From assembly GCA_037439785.1 (NCBI GenBank), contig JBBIVJ010000025.1, positions 1 to 64,000 of the forward strand: a stretch of 64,000 nucleotides of DNA. The letters run 5' to 3'. The notes under the pieces are model-generated. The model did no database searches. It was not told the DNA's origin and saw only the letters and a list, made by a program, of their open reading frames with translations. The translations under genes and the position numbers were made by a program. Positions within the stretch are counted from its first letter, which is position 1; each line of letters starts with the position of its first letter. This document shows, in pieces, positions 45,522 through 56,408 of this stretch. This DNA comes from DSVZ01 sp037439785. Lineage in GTDB: Bacteria; Verrucomicrobiota; Verrucomicrobiia; Limisphaerales; J093.

Positions 45522-48500
45522 GCGGCAGCCGCCTCGCTCCAGTCTCCCAACTGCTCGACGTACGCCGCCGAGCCGTCGCGCAGCCAGCCGTCCAACTGGG
45601 CCGGGTCCTTGAGCTGCTGGCCCCGGAGCCGCGGCACCACCACAAACTGCGTCTCCACCTCCGGCAGGGTGGTCATGTCCACCCACAGTTTTTCAAACTG
45701 CGTGACCGGGAAGACGTCCTCCTGCCCGTGCCCCCAGCGTTTCTTGACCTCCTTGAGCGTGACGTAGGTGGGCATCTTCGCCGCCAGCGCGCGGATGCCG
45801 GCCAGGACGTTGGCCTTGTCCGCCAGATCGGCCCGGGTGAGCCCGAAGGCGGCCAGCAGCGGGTCCAGGCTGATCCAGCAGGTGTTCGTGTTGTAGTAGG
45901 TGAGGCGGAACTCGTCCGCCTCCCGCGGCAGGGCCAGCCCTTCGACCAGCCGCAGCCGGCCGTTGACGCGGGCCAGCCCGCCGCCGCGGTCCTCCAGCCG
46001 GCGGGGGATCACCTCGAAGCTCAGCGTCGCCCCGCGGCGCAGGTGCAGACCCAGCAGGGCCGGGTCGGCATCGGCGCCCACCGTGTCAATGTTGTGCAGC
46101 ATCAGGTAGCGGACCTGCGGCCGCTCGGCCAGCAGGCGGGCGAGCACGCCGTTGCGCAACAGGTTCGGCACCTCGTACCAGTGGCCGACCGGATGCAGGC
46201 ACTGGAGCGGCACGTTGTCGGTGTAATCGCTGGCCTCCCCCAGACTGCGCGCCCAGCCGATCAGGGCGTGGCGCAGGCTGTCCCGCACCTTCTGCTGCTG
46301 TTCGTCCAGCACCTGCTGGGGCATCTCCTCCCACAAAAACCGCAGGTCGCGCTCCGTCGGCACCAGCCGCAGGCCGATGGACCGGCCCGGCGACAACCAC
46401 ACCGGCCCTGCGTAGCCGTAATTCCCGTGCCGCGCCAGCCACTCGGCGATCGGCTCGTGGGTGAGGTAGCTGGTGGAAATCAGGTGCGGCAACCACGTGC
46501 CCGCCAGACGGGACACCCGCCGGCTCTTGGCCAGGTGGGTCTCCAGGAAGGTGCGGTGGCGCCCGGCCAGTCGGCAGAACGGATGCAGGGCCTTGACCAC
46601 CCCCGCCCCCTGCGTCCAGCGCGAGCCCGCCCCCGCCGCCAGCGTGAGCACCGCCACCTCCCCGCGCCGCAACGCCTCCAGCCCCCGCGCCCGGTCCGCC
46701 GGTCCCGCCACCCCGGCCCAGATCACGTCTTCCGGCCGGACGTCCTCGATAACCGCGCTGGGGGGCAGGCGGTTTTGCGCCAGACCAATGCGGCCCTCGC
46801 GCAGGTCGCTGCGGATTTGTTCGTGCTGGGCCCGGTCAAAGCCCAGTTCGGTCAGCAACCGCGCCAGCGACGTCCCCTCCGCCGCCTCGCTCCGGCCCCG
46901 CGGCAGCATGGCGTCGAAGAGCGTGGACACCAGGCCGTGCCATTCGGGGTGGCGACGGCAGACCGCCCCCACCTTGTCCAGTTCGGCCCGCCGGGCGGGG
47001 GAGAGGCTCAGGCGGTCCTGGCGCAGGAGCGCCGGCAGGGTCAGCGCGTAATAGCCGGGGGGCATCAGCGCCTCGGGGCCGGTGCGCAGCTCGGCCCAGG
47101 TGCCGCGCTCGTTGATGGCGAAGTCGTACACCACCGGCTCCATGGCGAAGGGCAGGGCGTGCTGCAGCTCGCGCTTGGTCGTGCGCATCAGCTCCAGCAG
47201 CCGCGCCTGCGCCTCGGCCTTGCGCTGCGGGGCCACGATGAAGCCCATGCCCCCGCCGCTCATGCCGCCCAGCATCCAGAACCCCCAGAAGTCCGGCCCG
47301 AAGGCCGCCCGCGCCCGCGCGATGAGCGTCTCGGTGAAATGGTTGGTCGCCCAGGGGATGATGGTCTGGATCGGCCCGAAAAAGTTGCGGGTGGTCGCCG
47401 CCCCGATGGCCGGGATGTCCCCCCGTCGCAACGCCGCCAGGATGTCCTCCCAAATGCCCAGCATGCTCAGGCGCGCCTGCCATTCGGCCGCGCAGCGCAG
47501 CAGGTACTTCTCAGTGACCATCTCCAGGATGGGCCCCACGTTCTGCGCCATGCCGCCGTGCACCAGCACCAGGCTGTCCTGCAACTGGCGGCGCGTCTCC
47601 GCCGGGGCATCCGCCTCGCTCAGCAGGCGGTGATTGGGCAGGAGCCGGCCGCGGCTGATGCCGTACTCGGGGTCGCCCTCGGTGGCCAGCGCCCCTTCAA
47701 TCAACTTCATCCCCGGCCACACCCCGCCGGAATCCTGCCAGCCGCCGCCGCTGCCCCCCAACCACTCCCCCAGCAGCGCCCGCGCCAGCACCAGCCGGCG
47801 CTCGGACTCCCGCAACGGCCCGGTCAGCGACGCCGCCTGCCCCGTGGCCCGCATGCAGACCGACACCAGCGAGGCCAGCAGGCTGGTGGAGACCGCCAGG
47901 CGGGAGCCCTTGGGGATGTCGTTGACGCGGCTGACCAGCTCCAGCCCGCAGCCGGGGCCGGTGAGCCGGGCCAGCAATGCACCCAGATCATGCCCGCTGC
48001 CCTCCAGACCCGGCGGCACCAGCCCGCTGGCAATGACCGCCGCCTTGAGCAGCCCCAGGTAGTCCCGCGCAAAGTCAAACACCTCCGCCAGCGAGGTCAG
48101 GTCGGCCGTGCACCCCAGGTCCACGCTGGTCAGCCGCAGCAACGGCTCGGGAATCATCCGCAGGTACACCTCCACCGGCGGCCGCGGCGCCGCATCCCGC
48201 CCGTGCACCCCCAGGTCAATCGAGACGTTCAGCACCTTCGCCCCCTCCGGGTAGTCCATGCCCAGGAAGAAAATGTCGCTCCACCCGCAGTGGGACAGGT
48301 CCATCCGCACCGGTGTGCTTTCGCACAACACCGGATAGGTGCCGTCGGCGGCCGGCTGCCGCAGCTCCGGCCGCACCCGCAACGGCTGGTCCAGCGGATG
48401 GCCCATCCGGAACATCCACTGGTTGCCCCGCACCGAGCGCACGCTGCGCCGGACCTGGTCGGCCAGGGTCTGGAACCCCAGCCGGTAATAGGCCGCCGCC

Positions 48501-48856
48501 AGCGCGCTGCACTGGCCGTCACTGGGCCCTTCAGCCGCCTGCCGCGCGAGGAACTGGTCAATCGCCTCCTCGAACCGCCGGTTCAACAGGTGTTCGTAGC
48601 CGGCAAACGGCACCAGCCCCTGGCCGGGGCGGACCGCCGGCGGCAACCGGTCCGGCAGGTGGAACCGGTGGATGGCGTACAGGAAAAACAACGCCCGCAC
48701 CCGCTCGTACAGGTTCTCATGCCGGCGCCGGAACGCGTCCAGCGCGGCGCACTCGGCCAGCAGGTCGGGGGCGGACAGGCCGGCGCACGCGGCGTCCAGC
48801 GCCTGGTGGCGCACCGCCGGGTCGGGGGCGGTGATCAGCGGCAGCAGACGGCTCAT
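45518..48856 (-). CDS. GHMP-kinase-like / UDP-sugar pyrophosphorylase-like fusion
   Basis: A 1112-aa soluble protein of two enzymatic halves. N-terminal half: fucokinase-like GHMP kinase signs are IPKGSRLAVSTSLLASLV (about 314-331, in the place of the GLGSSAA loop but degenerate) and the third motif LGGMSGGGMGFIVAP (about 525). C-terminal half: UDPGP-family signs are VAVLTLAAGAGSRWTQGAG (about 730-748), VVKALHP and MLHNIDTVGADADPALLGLH (about 920). Together they suggest phosphorylation of a free sugar at C1 and then activation to a nucleotide sugar, as in FKP/FKGP, but with the domain order reversed. Substrate unknown. It starts 16 bases after the GalU-like gene and overlaps the MFS gene. Confidence 0.75.
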   Translation of the reverse strand: MSRLLPLITAPDPAVRHQALDAACAGLSAPDLLAECAALDAFRRRHENLYERVRALFFLYAIHRFHLPDRLPPAVRPGQGLVPFAGYEHLLNRRFEEAIDQFLARQAAEGPSDGQCSALAAAYYRLGFQTLADQVRRSVRSVRGNQWMFRMGHPLDQPLRVRPELRQPAADGTYPVLCESTPVRMDLSHCGWSDIFFLGMDYPEGAKVLNVSIDLGVHGRDAAPRPPVEVYLRMIPEPLLRLTSVDLGCTADLTSLAEVFDFARDYLGLLKAAVIASGLVPPGLEGSGHDLGALLARLTGPGCGLELVSRVNDIPKGSRLAVSTSLLASLVSVCMRATGQAASLTGPLRESERRLVLARALLGEWLGGSGGGWQDSGGVWPGMKLIEGALATEGDPEYGISRGRLLPNHRLLSEADAPAETRRQLQDSLVLVHGGMAQNVGPILEMVTEKYLLRCAAEWQARLSMLGIWEDILAALRRGDIPAIGAATTRNFFGPIQTIIPWATNHFTETLIARARAAFGPDFWGFWMLGGMSGGGMGFIVAPQRKAEAQARLLELMRTTKRELQHALPFAMEPVVYDFAINERGTWAELRTGPEALMPPGYYALTLPALLRQDRLSLSPARRAELDKVGAVCRRHPEWHGLVSTLFDAMLPRGRSEAAEGTSLARLLTELGFDRAQHEQIRSDLREGRIGLAQNRLPPSAVIEDVRPEDVIWAGVAGPADRARGLEALRRGEVAVLTLAAGAGSRWTQGAGVVKALHPFCRLAGRHRTFLETHLAKSRRVSRLAGTWLPHLISTSYLTHEPIAEWLARHGNYGYAGPVWLSPGRSIGLRLVPTERDLRFLWEEMPQQVLDEQQQKVRDSLRHALIGWARSLGEASDYTDNVPLQCLHPVGHWYEVPNLLRNGVLARLLAERPQVRYLMLHNIDTVGADADPALLGLHLRRGATLSFEVIPRRLEDRGGGLARVNGRLRLVEGLALPREADEFRLTYYNTNTCWISLDPLLAAFGLTRADLADKANVLAGIRALAAKMPTYVTLKEVKKRWGHGQEDVFPVTQFEKLWVDMTTLPEVETQFVVVPRLRGQQLKDPAQLDGWLRDGSAAYVEQLGDWSEAAAA

Positions 48857-48871
48857 GGGCGGGGGCGGGAT

Positions 48872-49720
48872 TCAGCGCACGCGGTTGGCGAGCAGTTCCA
48901 CCAACAGGCCCAGCACCTCCTCGCGGTCCTGCCCCTCCAGGGCGAGGGCCAGTTGGGCGGTCAGCAGGCCGTAGCGGGCGCCCAGGTCGTACCGGCGGCC
49001 GGCCAGCTCGGCGGCCAGGTACTTTTCCTGGCGGGCCAGCGCCGCCAGGGCCGGACTCAGTTGCAGCGGTTCACCCGCTTGCAGCCGGGCCTGCTCCGCC
49101 TCGAGCAGGGCGAAGACCGTGGGCGTGAGCACGTGCATGCCGAAAAAGCAGAGGTAGTACCCGGCCCGCAGCCCCGGCACCATCAGGCGCTGCTCGGCCT
49201 CGGTGGGGGTGGGTTTTTCGAGCACCTCCCCCACCTGATACAGCCCCCGGCGCCCGCTCACCACCCGGCCGCCCACCGCCCCGTAGTAGGGCAGCTTGCT
49301 TTCATGGGTGGGCTGCACGGCGGAGACCGCGGCCTGTTCCGCGGCGGCAATCTGCACCAGTTGCTCGGCGCAGCGGCGCGGCGAGGCCCCCTGGACGTAG
49401 AGGTGGTCCCCCACCAGCAACAGGAACGGGTCCGGCCCGACAAACTCCCGCGCACACAGCACCGCGTGGCCGTAACCGCGCGGCTCGGGCTGCACCAGGA
49501 ACTGCAGCCGCCCCGCCGCCGCCCCGGCCGCCGCGGCGTAGGCCGCTTCGTCTCCGGGACGGACCACCACGGCCGGGCTCTCGATGCGGGCGGCGGCCAG
49601 TTCCTCCAACAGGATGGCCAGGACGGTTTTGGGCTGGCCGTCGCGGTCCACGAGCGTTTGCAGGGGCAGATGATGCTCGCGCGGGCCGGCGGCGGTGATG
49701 ACGGCTTTGCGGATGTCCAT
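48872..49720 (-). CDS. GalU-like nucleotidyltransferase with atypical signature
   Basis: A 282-aa protein with nucleotidyltransferase (GalU/UGP) fold features: KAVITAAG at the N-terminus, a downstream Lys in GQPKTVLAILLEEL, QPEPRGYGHAVLCAREFVG and FLLLVGDHLYV, and a later VGEVLEKPTPTEAEQRL plus GRRYDLGARYGLL. GalU normally has GxGTRxxPxTKxxPKExxP; here the loop reads AAGPREHHLPLQTLVDRDG, without GTR. Length is close to GalU (about 300). It may be a regulatory paralogue or use another substrate. It is the first gene of the operon with the fusion kinase/pyrophosphorylase and the MFS transporter. Confidence 0.8.
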   Translation of the reverse strand: MDIRKAVITAAGPREHHLPLQTLVDRDGQPKTVLAILLEELAAARIESPAVVVRPGDEAAYAAAAGAAAGRLQFLVQPEPRGYGHAVLCAREFVGPDPFLLLVGDHLYVQGASPRRCAEQLVQIAAAEQAAVSAVQPTHESKLPYYGAVGGRVVSGRRGLYQVGEVLEKPTPTEAEQRLMVPGLRAGYYLCFFGMHVLTPTVFALLEAEQARLQAGEPLQLSPALAALARQEKYLAAELAGRRYDLGARYGLLTAQLALALEGQDREEVLGLLVELLANRVR

Positions 49721-49886
49721 GGAGTGTGTCGAGTGGCGGGCGGCCTACCGGCCGCTGGTCTCCCCAGCGGGGCCGGGCGGGCCCGTCGGCCGGGATAGGG
49801 TGGCAGCCTAACGGCGGGCGGCCTGCCGGGCAACGTGAACCTTGGGGGGAGGGCCTCGGGCGGGCCGGGGTGCGCGCCGCGGCCGG

Positions 49887-52166
49887 TTACGGCGTCGCGG
49901 GGGTGTTGGTGGCAGCGGGCGCCGGCGCGGCGGCCGGGGCGGGAGCCGGCCTGGTGGTGCCGGACCTTTCAGCCTGGGGGCGACGCTGGATTTCCTCGCG
50001 CGACTGGCCGGCCCGGCCACCGGTGAGCCGGTGCACCCAGCCGAAGCTGTTGAGCAGGCTGTAGAGGAAACCGGCCGCCACAAGCACCGCCAGGAGCTTG
50101 GGCCAGAGGGAGGGGCGCTCGGCGAAACGATCGCCGGCGCCGATCACCGCCCCCGGCGGCACCTGGGCCACCTGGGTGAGCGAGGCGCCGAAGGGCACGT
50201 TGATGCGGGCGCGGGTGTTGATGGCCCAGCCGTTGGCGTCCAGCAGGGGGCCGAGGTTGCGCTTGCGCAGCTTGAGCCAGGCGATGAGCAGCGAGGGGCC
50301 GGAGATGATCAGCAGCAGGGCCGCCACCGCCAGGCAGACCTGCCAGAACGGCAGCTTGAGCAGACCAGTGATGTAGCCGGCCAGGGTGCCGAAAGCGACG
50401 CCCAGGGCGCCGAAGGCCACGCCCAACGCGGCCACGGTCCCCACGTCCACCTTCTTGGGACCGGGGGCGGTGGCAGGGGCGGTACCGGGCTGGGTGAGGG
50501 GGGTGGCCGCTTGGGCCAGCCGGGCGTCTGAAGTGGCTTCGGCAGCGGCGGCACGCTTGGCGACCTGTTCCTCGATGAAGCGGACGAGTTTTTTGTAGGG
50601 GGCCCAGAAGGCCTGCCGGAGGCTGATGGGGTTGTCCACGATCTTGGTGATGGTGGCATCCCAGTCGCGGCCCTGGCGGTCGTAGAAGACGCCGTTGCGG
50701 CCGACCATGAGGTTGTCGGCGTCGCCGTTGGTGAAGGCGGCCACGATTTGCATTTTCTGGCCACTGGCCTTGTGGGTGCAGTCGCAGTAGGCCAGGTAGG
50801 CGCCGGAGAGGCCGGCCAGGGCGGCGTGTTTGGCGGCGTCCTCGACCCGCAGGCACAACAGGCAGCTCCGCTGGTCCAGGTAGAGGGTGCCGGCCTGGAA
50901 GATGGCCGGTTCGCCGCGATCGTAAAAGTCCTTGAAGTTGACGAAATTCAGGCAGAAGGCATGCAGGTCGCGCAGAAAGCGGAGGAGTTTTTCCACCGCG
51001 GCGATGGCCTGCACGTGGGGGTCTTCGGCCCGGTCGCGCGCGATCAGGGCGGTGAGGGTGGCCTGGCCGGGGCCGGCGAGGATTTCGCGCACGCGGGCGG
51101 CGCCGAGCCGCTCCACCGACACCGTGGGTTTGGCGGCCTGCCAGGCATGGTTGGGGGCCAGTTTGGCCTGGACGGCGGCCCAGTCCGCCTCGGTCAGTTC
51201 GGCCCGCTCGCCCAGCAGCGGCTCCAGCGCGGCGGCCTGGAAGGTGGCCATCGCCCCGGCCCAGGCCGGATGCAGGCCGGTGCGGAGCGGCAACGGTTGG
51301 TCCGGGGCGACCGCCGCCAGGGGGAACGCGCCGAGTTCCGCGGCGGTGATGGAGAGGTCCCGCGCGGCCAGGGCGAGGTAGTCCTTTTCCTCGCGGTTGA
51401 GCGCAGCCAGGGCGCGGGGATCGTAGGCGGCCAGCCGGCAGCGGCCGAAGTAGTCGTCCACCTTCGCCTTGACCGCCTGCAGGGCGGCGGCGGCGGCGGC
51501 AGTGGCCTCGCCCAGGGGCAGCACGGCAGGGTCGGTCTCGGCCTGCTTCAGCCAGGTGTCCCACGCCGCGCACTCGGCAAAGAACTGGTCCACCCGGGCC
51601 TGGTTCACGCCCGGCCGGCCGGAACGGTCAGTCTCCGCCCCCAGGCAGGCGAGGATGTCGGCGATCAACGCGCGGGTGGCATCGTCCTCGGCCGACTCGG
51701 CCACGATGACGCCGTCGCCGTTGAAGGCGGTTTGGGCGAGGATGCGGGTGGTGTCGGCCACGTCCTCGAGGCTGATGGTGGTGGCGTCGGGCTTGCCCAG
51801 GCGGGCAAGGATCAGGCGGGCCGTCTCGCGGAGGTTCTGACCTTCGGGGGTGGCGTCGTGGATCGAGGCCAGCGGCAGGATGGAGGTGTGCCTGAGCAGG
51901 TCGTCGGGGTTCTTGAGCAGGTGACCGGTCCAGCGGATGGCCTGGATGAGTTCGGGGGCGCGGATGCGGCCGTCGCGGTCGGCATCGAGCAGGGCCAGGG
52001 TCTTGGGGTCGAATTCCAGGCCGGTGGCCGGGCAGGCCAGGGCCACCCAGAGCTTTTGATCGAGTGAATCCAGGGCCAGCAGGTCGGCCCCGGTGTCCAG
52101 CCGGACCTGGTGGAAGCCGCCGGCGCGGAAAAATCTCCACGGGTGGTTGGGAGCAGAGGGGTTCAT
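49887..52166 (-). CDS. EF-hand-like, C-terminally membrane-anchored protein of unknown function
   Basis: A 759-aa protein that I cannot assign to a named family. A single EF-hand-type loop, DADRDGRIRAPEL (residues 61-73), lies near the N-terminus. A long soluble helical region (about 75-560) contains RFLRDLHAFCLNFVNFKDFYD, LYLDQRSCLLCLRVEDAA and YLAYCDCTHKASG, with several Cys. Hydrophobic segments follow near 570-635 (VAFGALGVAFGTLAGYI, VCLAVAALLLIISGPSLLI) and 690-710, and the tail is Ala/Pro-rich. ATG 52166 gives the cleanest N-terminus; the upstream frame is not homologous to anything visible. No operon partner. Confidence 0.75.
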   Translation of the reverse strand: MNPSAPNHPWRFFRAGGFHQVRLDTGADLLALDSLDQKLWVALACPATGLEFDPKTLALLDADRDGRIRAPELIQAIRWTGHLLKNPDDLLRHTSILPLASIHDATPEGQNLRETARLILARLGKPDATTISLEDVADTTRILAQTAFNGDGVIVAESAEDDATRALIADILACLGAETDRSGRPGVNQARVDQFFAECAAWDTWLKQAETDPAVLPLGEATAAAAAALQAVKAKVDDYFGRCRLAAYDPRALAALNREEKDYLALAARDLSITAAELGAFPLAAVAPDQPLPLRTGLHPAWAGAMATFQAAALEPLLGERAELTEADWAAVQAKLAPNHAWQAAKPTVSVERLGAARVREILAGPGQATLTALIARDRAEDPHVQAIAAVEKLLRFLRDLHAFCLNFVNFKDFYDRGEPAIFQAGTLYLDQRSCLLCLRVEDAAKHAALAGLSGAYLAYCDCTHKASGQKMQIVAAFTNGDADNLMVGRNGVFYDRQGRDWDATITKIVDNPISLRQAFWAPYKKLVRFIEEQVAKRAAAAEATSDARLAQAATPLTQPGTAPATAPGPKKVDVGTVAALGVAFGALGVAFGTLAGYITGLLKLPFWQVCLAVAALLLIISGPSLLIAWLKLRKRNLGPLLDANGWAINTRARINVPFGASLTQVAQVPPGAVIGAGDRFAERPSLWPKLLAVLVAAGFLYSLLNSFGWVHRLTGGRAGQSREEIQRRPQAERSGTTRPAPAPAAAPAPAATNTPATP

Positions 52167-52467
52167 GGGGGCAACGTGGTCAGGTCGCGGAAGCAAGTTA
52201 GTGCTGGACGCCGGGCTGGCAATGCGAAATAGCCGCCGGAGTGGCAGGCAGCCGGGCCATCTTTCTTTACTCCGGCTGACGCTGGCGGCCACGCGCAGAT
52301 TGCCCGTCCAGCCGGGACCGCGAGGGGGCGGCCCCTCCCCCGTGGCAGTCCTTCGCCGCCGGCTCGCGGGTGGGTCGGCCTCCCCGCCGACTCTGCCGGC
52401 TGCGACCGCCCTGAAAAACCACCCCGTGCCAGCTTGTTCCGGGGACTCGGCCGGTCACAATGTCGGC
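52167..52467. other. intergenic spacer with decayed repeat-like sequence
   Basis: A divergent 301-base spacer. It contains GC-rich phrases such as GGCAATGCGAAATAGCCGCC and CCGGGACCGCGAGGGGG, similar in style to the repeats at 61.1-61.4 kb (GGCAAGTAGCCACCGG, GAGGGACCGCG). No promoter or gene was recognised. Confidence 0.45.
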
Positions 52468-53511
52468 GTGAAACCGGCTCCTTCCCCACCTGACGCCGCG
52501 GCAGCCGAGCCGTACCCGGTCCGGGCCGGGGCGCGGGACCGGTGGGTCCTGGCGCGGCGACCGGCCCGCACCCCGCCGGACCTGACGCGGCCGGTGGCGG
52601 CTTTCATCGAGCGGGAACGGGACGAGCAGGGGCGCGTGGTGACCGGGCTCACGGTGTTGCTGGCCAGTCGCGAGTGCCCGTGGCGCTGCGTGATGTGTGA
52701 CCTGTGGCAGCAGACCGTGCCGGGGGCCGTGCCGCCGGGAATGATTCCCCGCCAGGTGGAGGCCGCCCTGGCCGTGGCGGGTCCGGAGGCGCGTCAGGGG
52801 CCACTGAAGTTGTACAACAGCGGCAGCTTTTTCGATCCCCGGGCCCTCCCCCCCGCGGATTACCCCGCCGTCGCCGCACGGGCGGTGGGTTTCGAGCGGG
52901 TGGTGGTCGAGTGTCATCCGGCGCTGATCGGGCGGCGGGTGGTGGCGTTCCGGGATCAGTTGCAGGTGGCGGCCGCGGTGGCGGGGGTGCCCGCCCCGCG
53001 ATTGGAGGTGGCGATGGGACTGGAGACCGCGCACCCGGAGGTGCTGGAGCGGTTGCACAAGCGGGTAACCCTCGACCACTTCCAAAAGGCAGCGGAGTTT
53101 CTCCGGCGGGAGGCGGTAGCCTTGCGGGTGTTCATCCTGGTCCAACCGCCGTTTCAACCGCCCGCGGAGGCGGTGAGCTGGGCGGTGCGGTCGGTGGACC
53201 TGGCCGTGGAGTGCGGCGCGGCGGTGGCGGTGTTGATCCCCACGCGGCCGGGCAACGGCGCGCTGGAGGCGCTGGCGGCGGCGGGCCAGTTCACACCGCC
53301 GCGGCTCGCAACCCTGGAGGCGGCGTTCGAGCAGGGGCTGCGTCCGGGACGGGCGAGGGTTTTTGCCGATTTGTGGAACCTCGAACGGTTCGCGGATTGC
53401 CCGGCCTGTTTTGCGGCGCGGCGCGCCCGGCTCGAGCGGATCAACCATGAACAGACCTGCCCGCCGCGGGTGCGCTGCGCCCGCTGCGGGGCGGGGTCCA
53501 CGGGGAGTTGA
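52468..53511 (+). CDS. radical SAM protein (RaSEA/TIGR01210-like)
   Basis: A 347-aa radical SAM protein. The cluster motif is ASRECPWRCVMCDLWQ with Cys70, Cys74 and Cys77. Next come KLYNSGSFFDPRALP, RVVVECHPALIG and GLETAHPEVLERLHKRVT, which resemble the radical SAM family related to archaeosine-synthesis RaSEA. A Cys-rich C-terminus (CPACFAAR, CPPRVRCARCG) probably binds a second metal centre or zinc. GTG 52468 is the first plausible start; no close ATG is in frame. It stands alone between the EF-hand-like gene (divergent) and hppA. Bacterial function not established. Confidence 0.82.
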   Translation: MKPAPSPPDAAAAEPYPVRAGARDRWVLARRPARTPPDLTRPVAAFIERERDEQGRVVTGLTVLLASRECPWRCVMCDLWQQTVPGAVPPGMIPRQVEAALAVAGPEARQGPLKLYNSGSFFDPRALPPADYPAVAARAVGFERVVVECHPALIGRRVVAFRDQLQVAAAVAGVPAPRLEVAMGLETAHPEVLERLHKRVTLDHFQKAAEFLRREAVALRVFILVQPPFQPPAEAVSWAVRSVDLAVECGAAVAVLIPTRPGNGALEALAAAGQFTPPRLATLEAAFEQGLRPGRARVFADLWNLERFADCPACFAARRARLERINHEQTCPPRVRCARCGAGSTGS

Positions 53512-53763
53512 GGGCCGGGCCGGGCGCGGGCGGGTCGTCGGGCTGCGGGGCAAAAAACGGCGGGAGAAAGCCAAGAAACGCCGAGCCGGCGGGGCCTTGC
53601 GGGCTAGGCTCCGCGGGTGCCCGGTCCGGGGAGCCGAACCGGCGGGGCCGAGCCGGCAAGGCGAAGAACCTTGACGCCCCGCAGCGGCTCCCCTACGTGG
53701 CTGGGCGGTGAACGGCCGTTTCGGCCGCTATTTGCCTCGGACCTTGGCCATCGAACCGAACCT

Positions 53764-56229
<2,466 letters not shown>

Positions 56230-56263
56230 GGCGCGGCGCGGCACCGCCCGCTTCCTTCCCCCG

Positions 56264-56297
56264 GCCCCGGCCGCCCGCCAGCGGTCGGGGCTTTTTT
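56264..56297 (+). terminator. intrinsic terminator after hppA
   Basis: An 11-base stem (GCCCCGGCCGC pairing with GCGGTCGGGGC, one G-U) with a 6-base loop is followed directly by six T residues, 35 bases after the hppA stop. Confidence 0.88.
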
Positions 56298-56371
56298 CTC
56301 CCCGCCAGCGGTCGCCGTCCCGCTCCCACCTAAGCCAGGGAGCCGGCAGCGTGGGCGATTTTCCAGTTTAC

Positions 56372-56390
56372 AGCCGCCGCCGTGGCGGCT
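56372..56390 (+). promoter_or_regulatory. hairpin upstream of second PEP-CTERM gene
   Basis: A perfect 7-base inverted repeat (AGCCGCC and GGCGGCT) with a 5-base loop ends 18 bases before the ATG, immediately 5' of an AGAAGG Shine-Dalgarno-like stretch. Placement mirrors the hairpin before the first PEP-CTERM gene. Confidence 0.5.
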
Positions 56391-56408
56391 ACCAGAAGGC
56401 CACCCAAC

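Noticed and set aside
45728..49798. A 1356-codon forward open frame opposite the kinase/pyrophosphorylase operon.
   Set aside because: His/Gln/Arg/Pro-rich translation typical of an antisense frame; no motif found.
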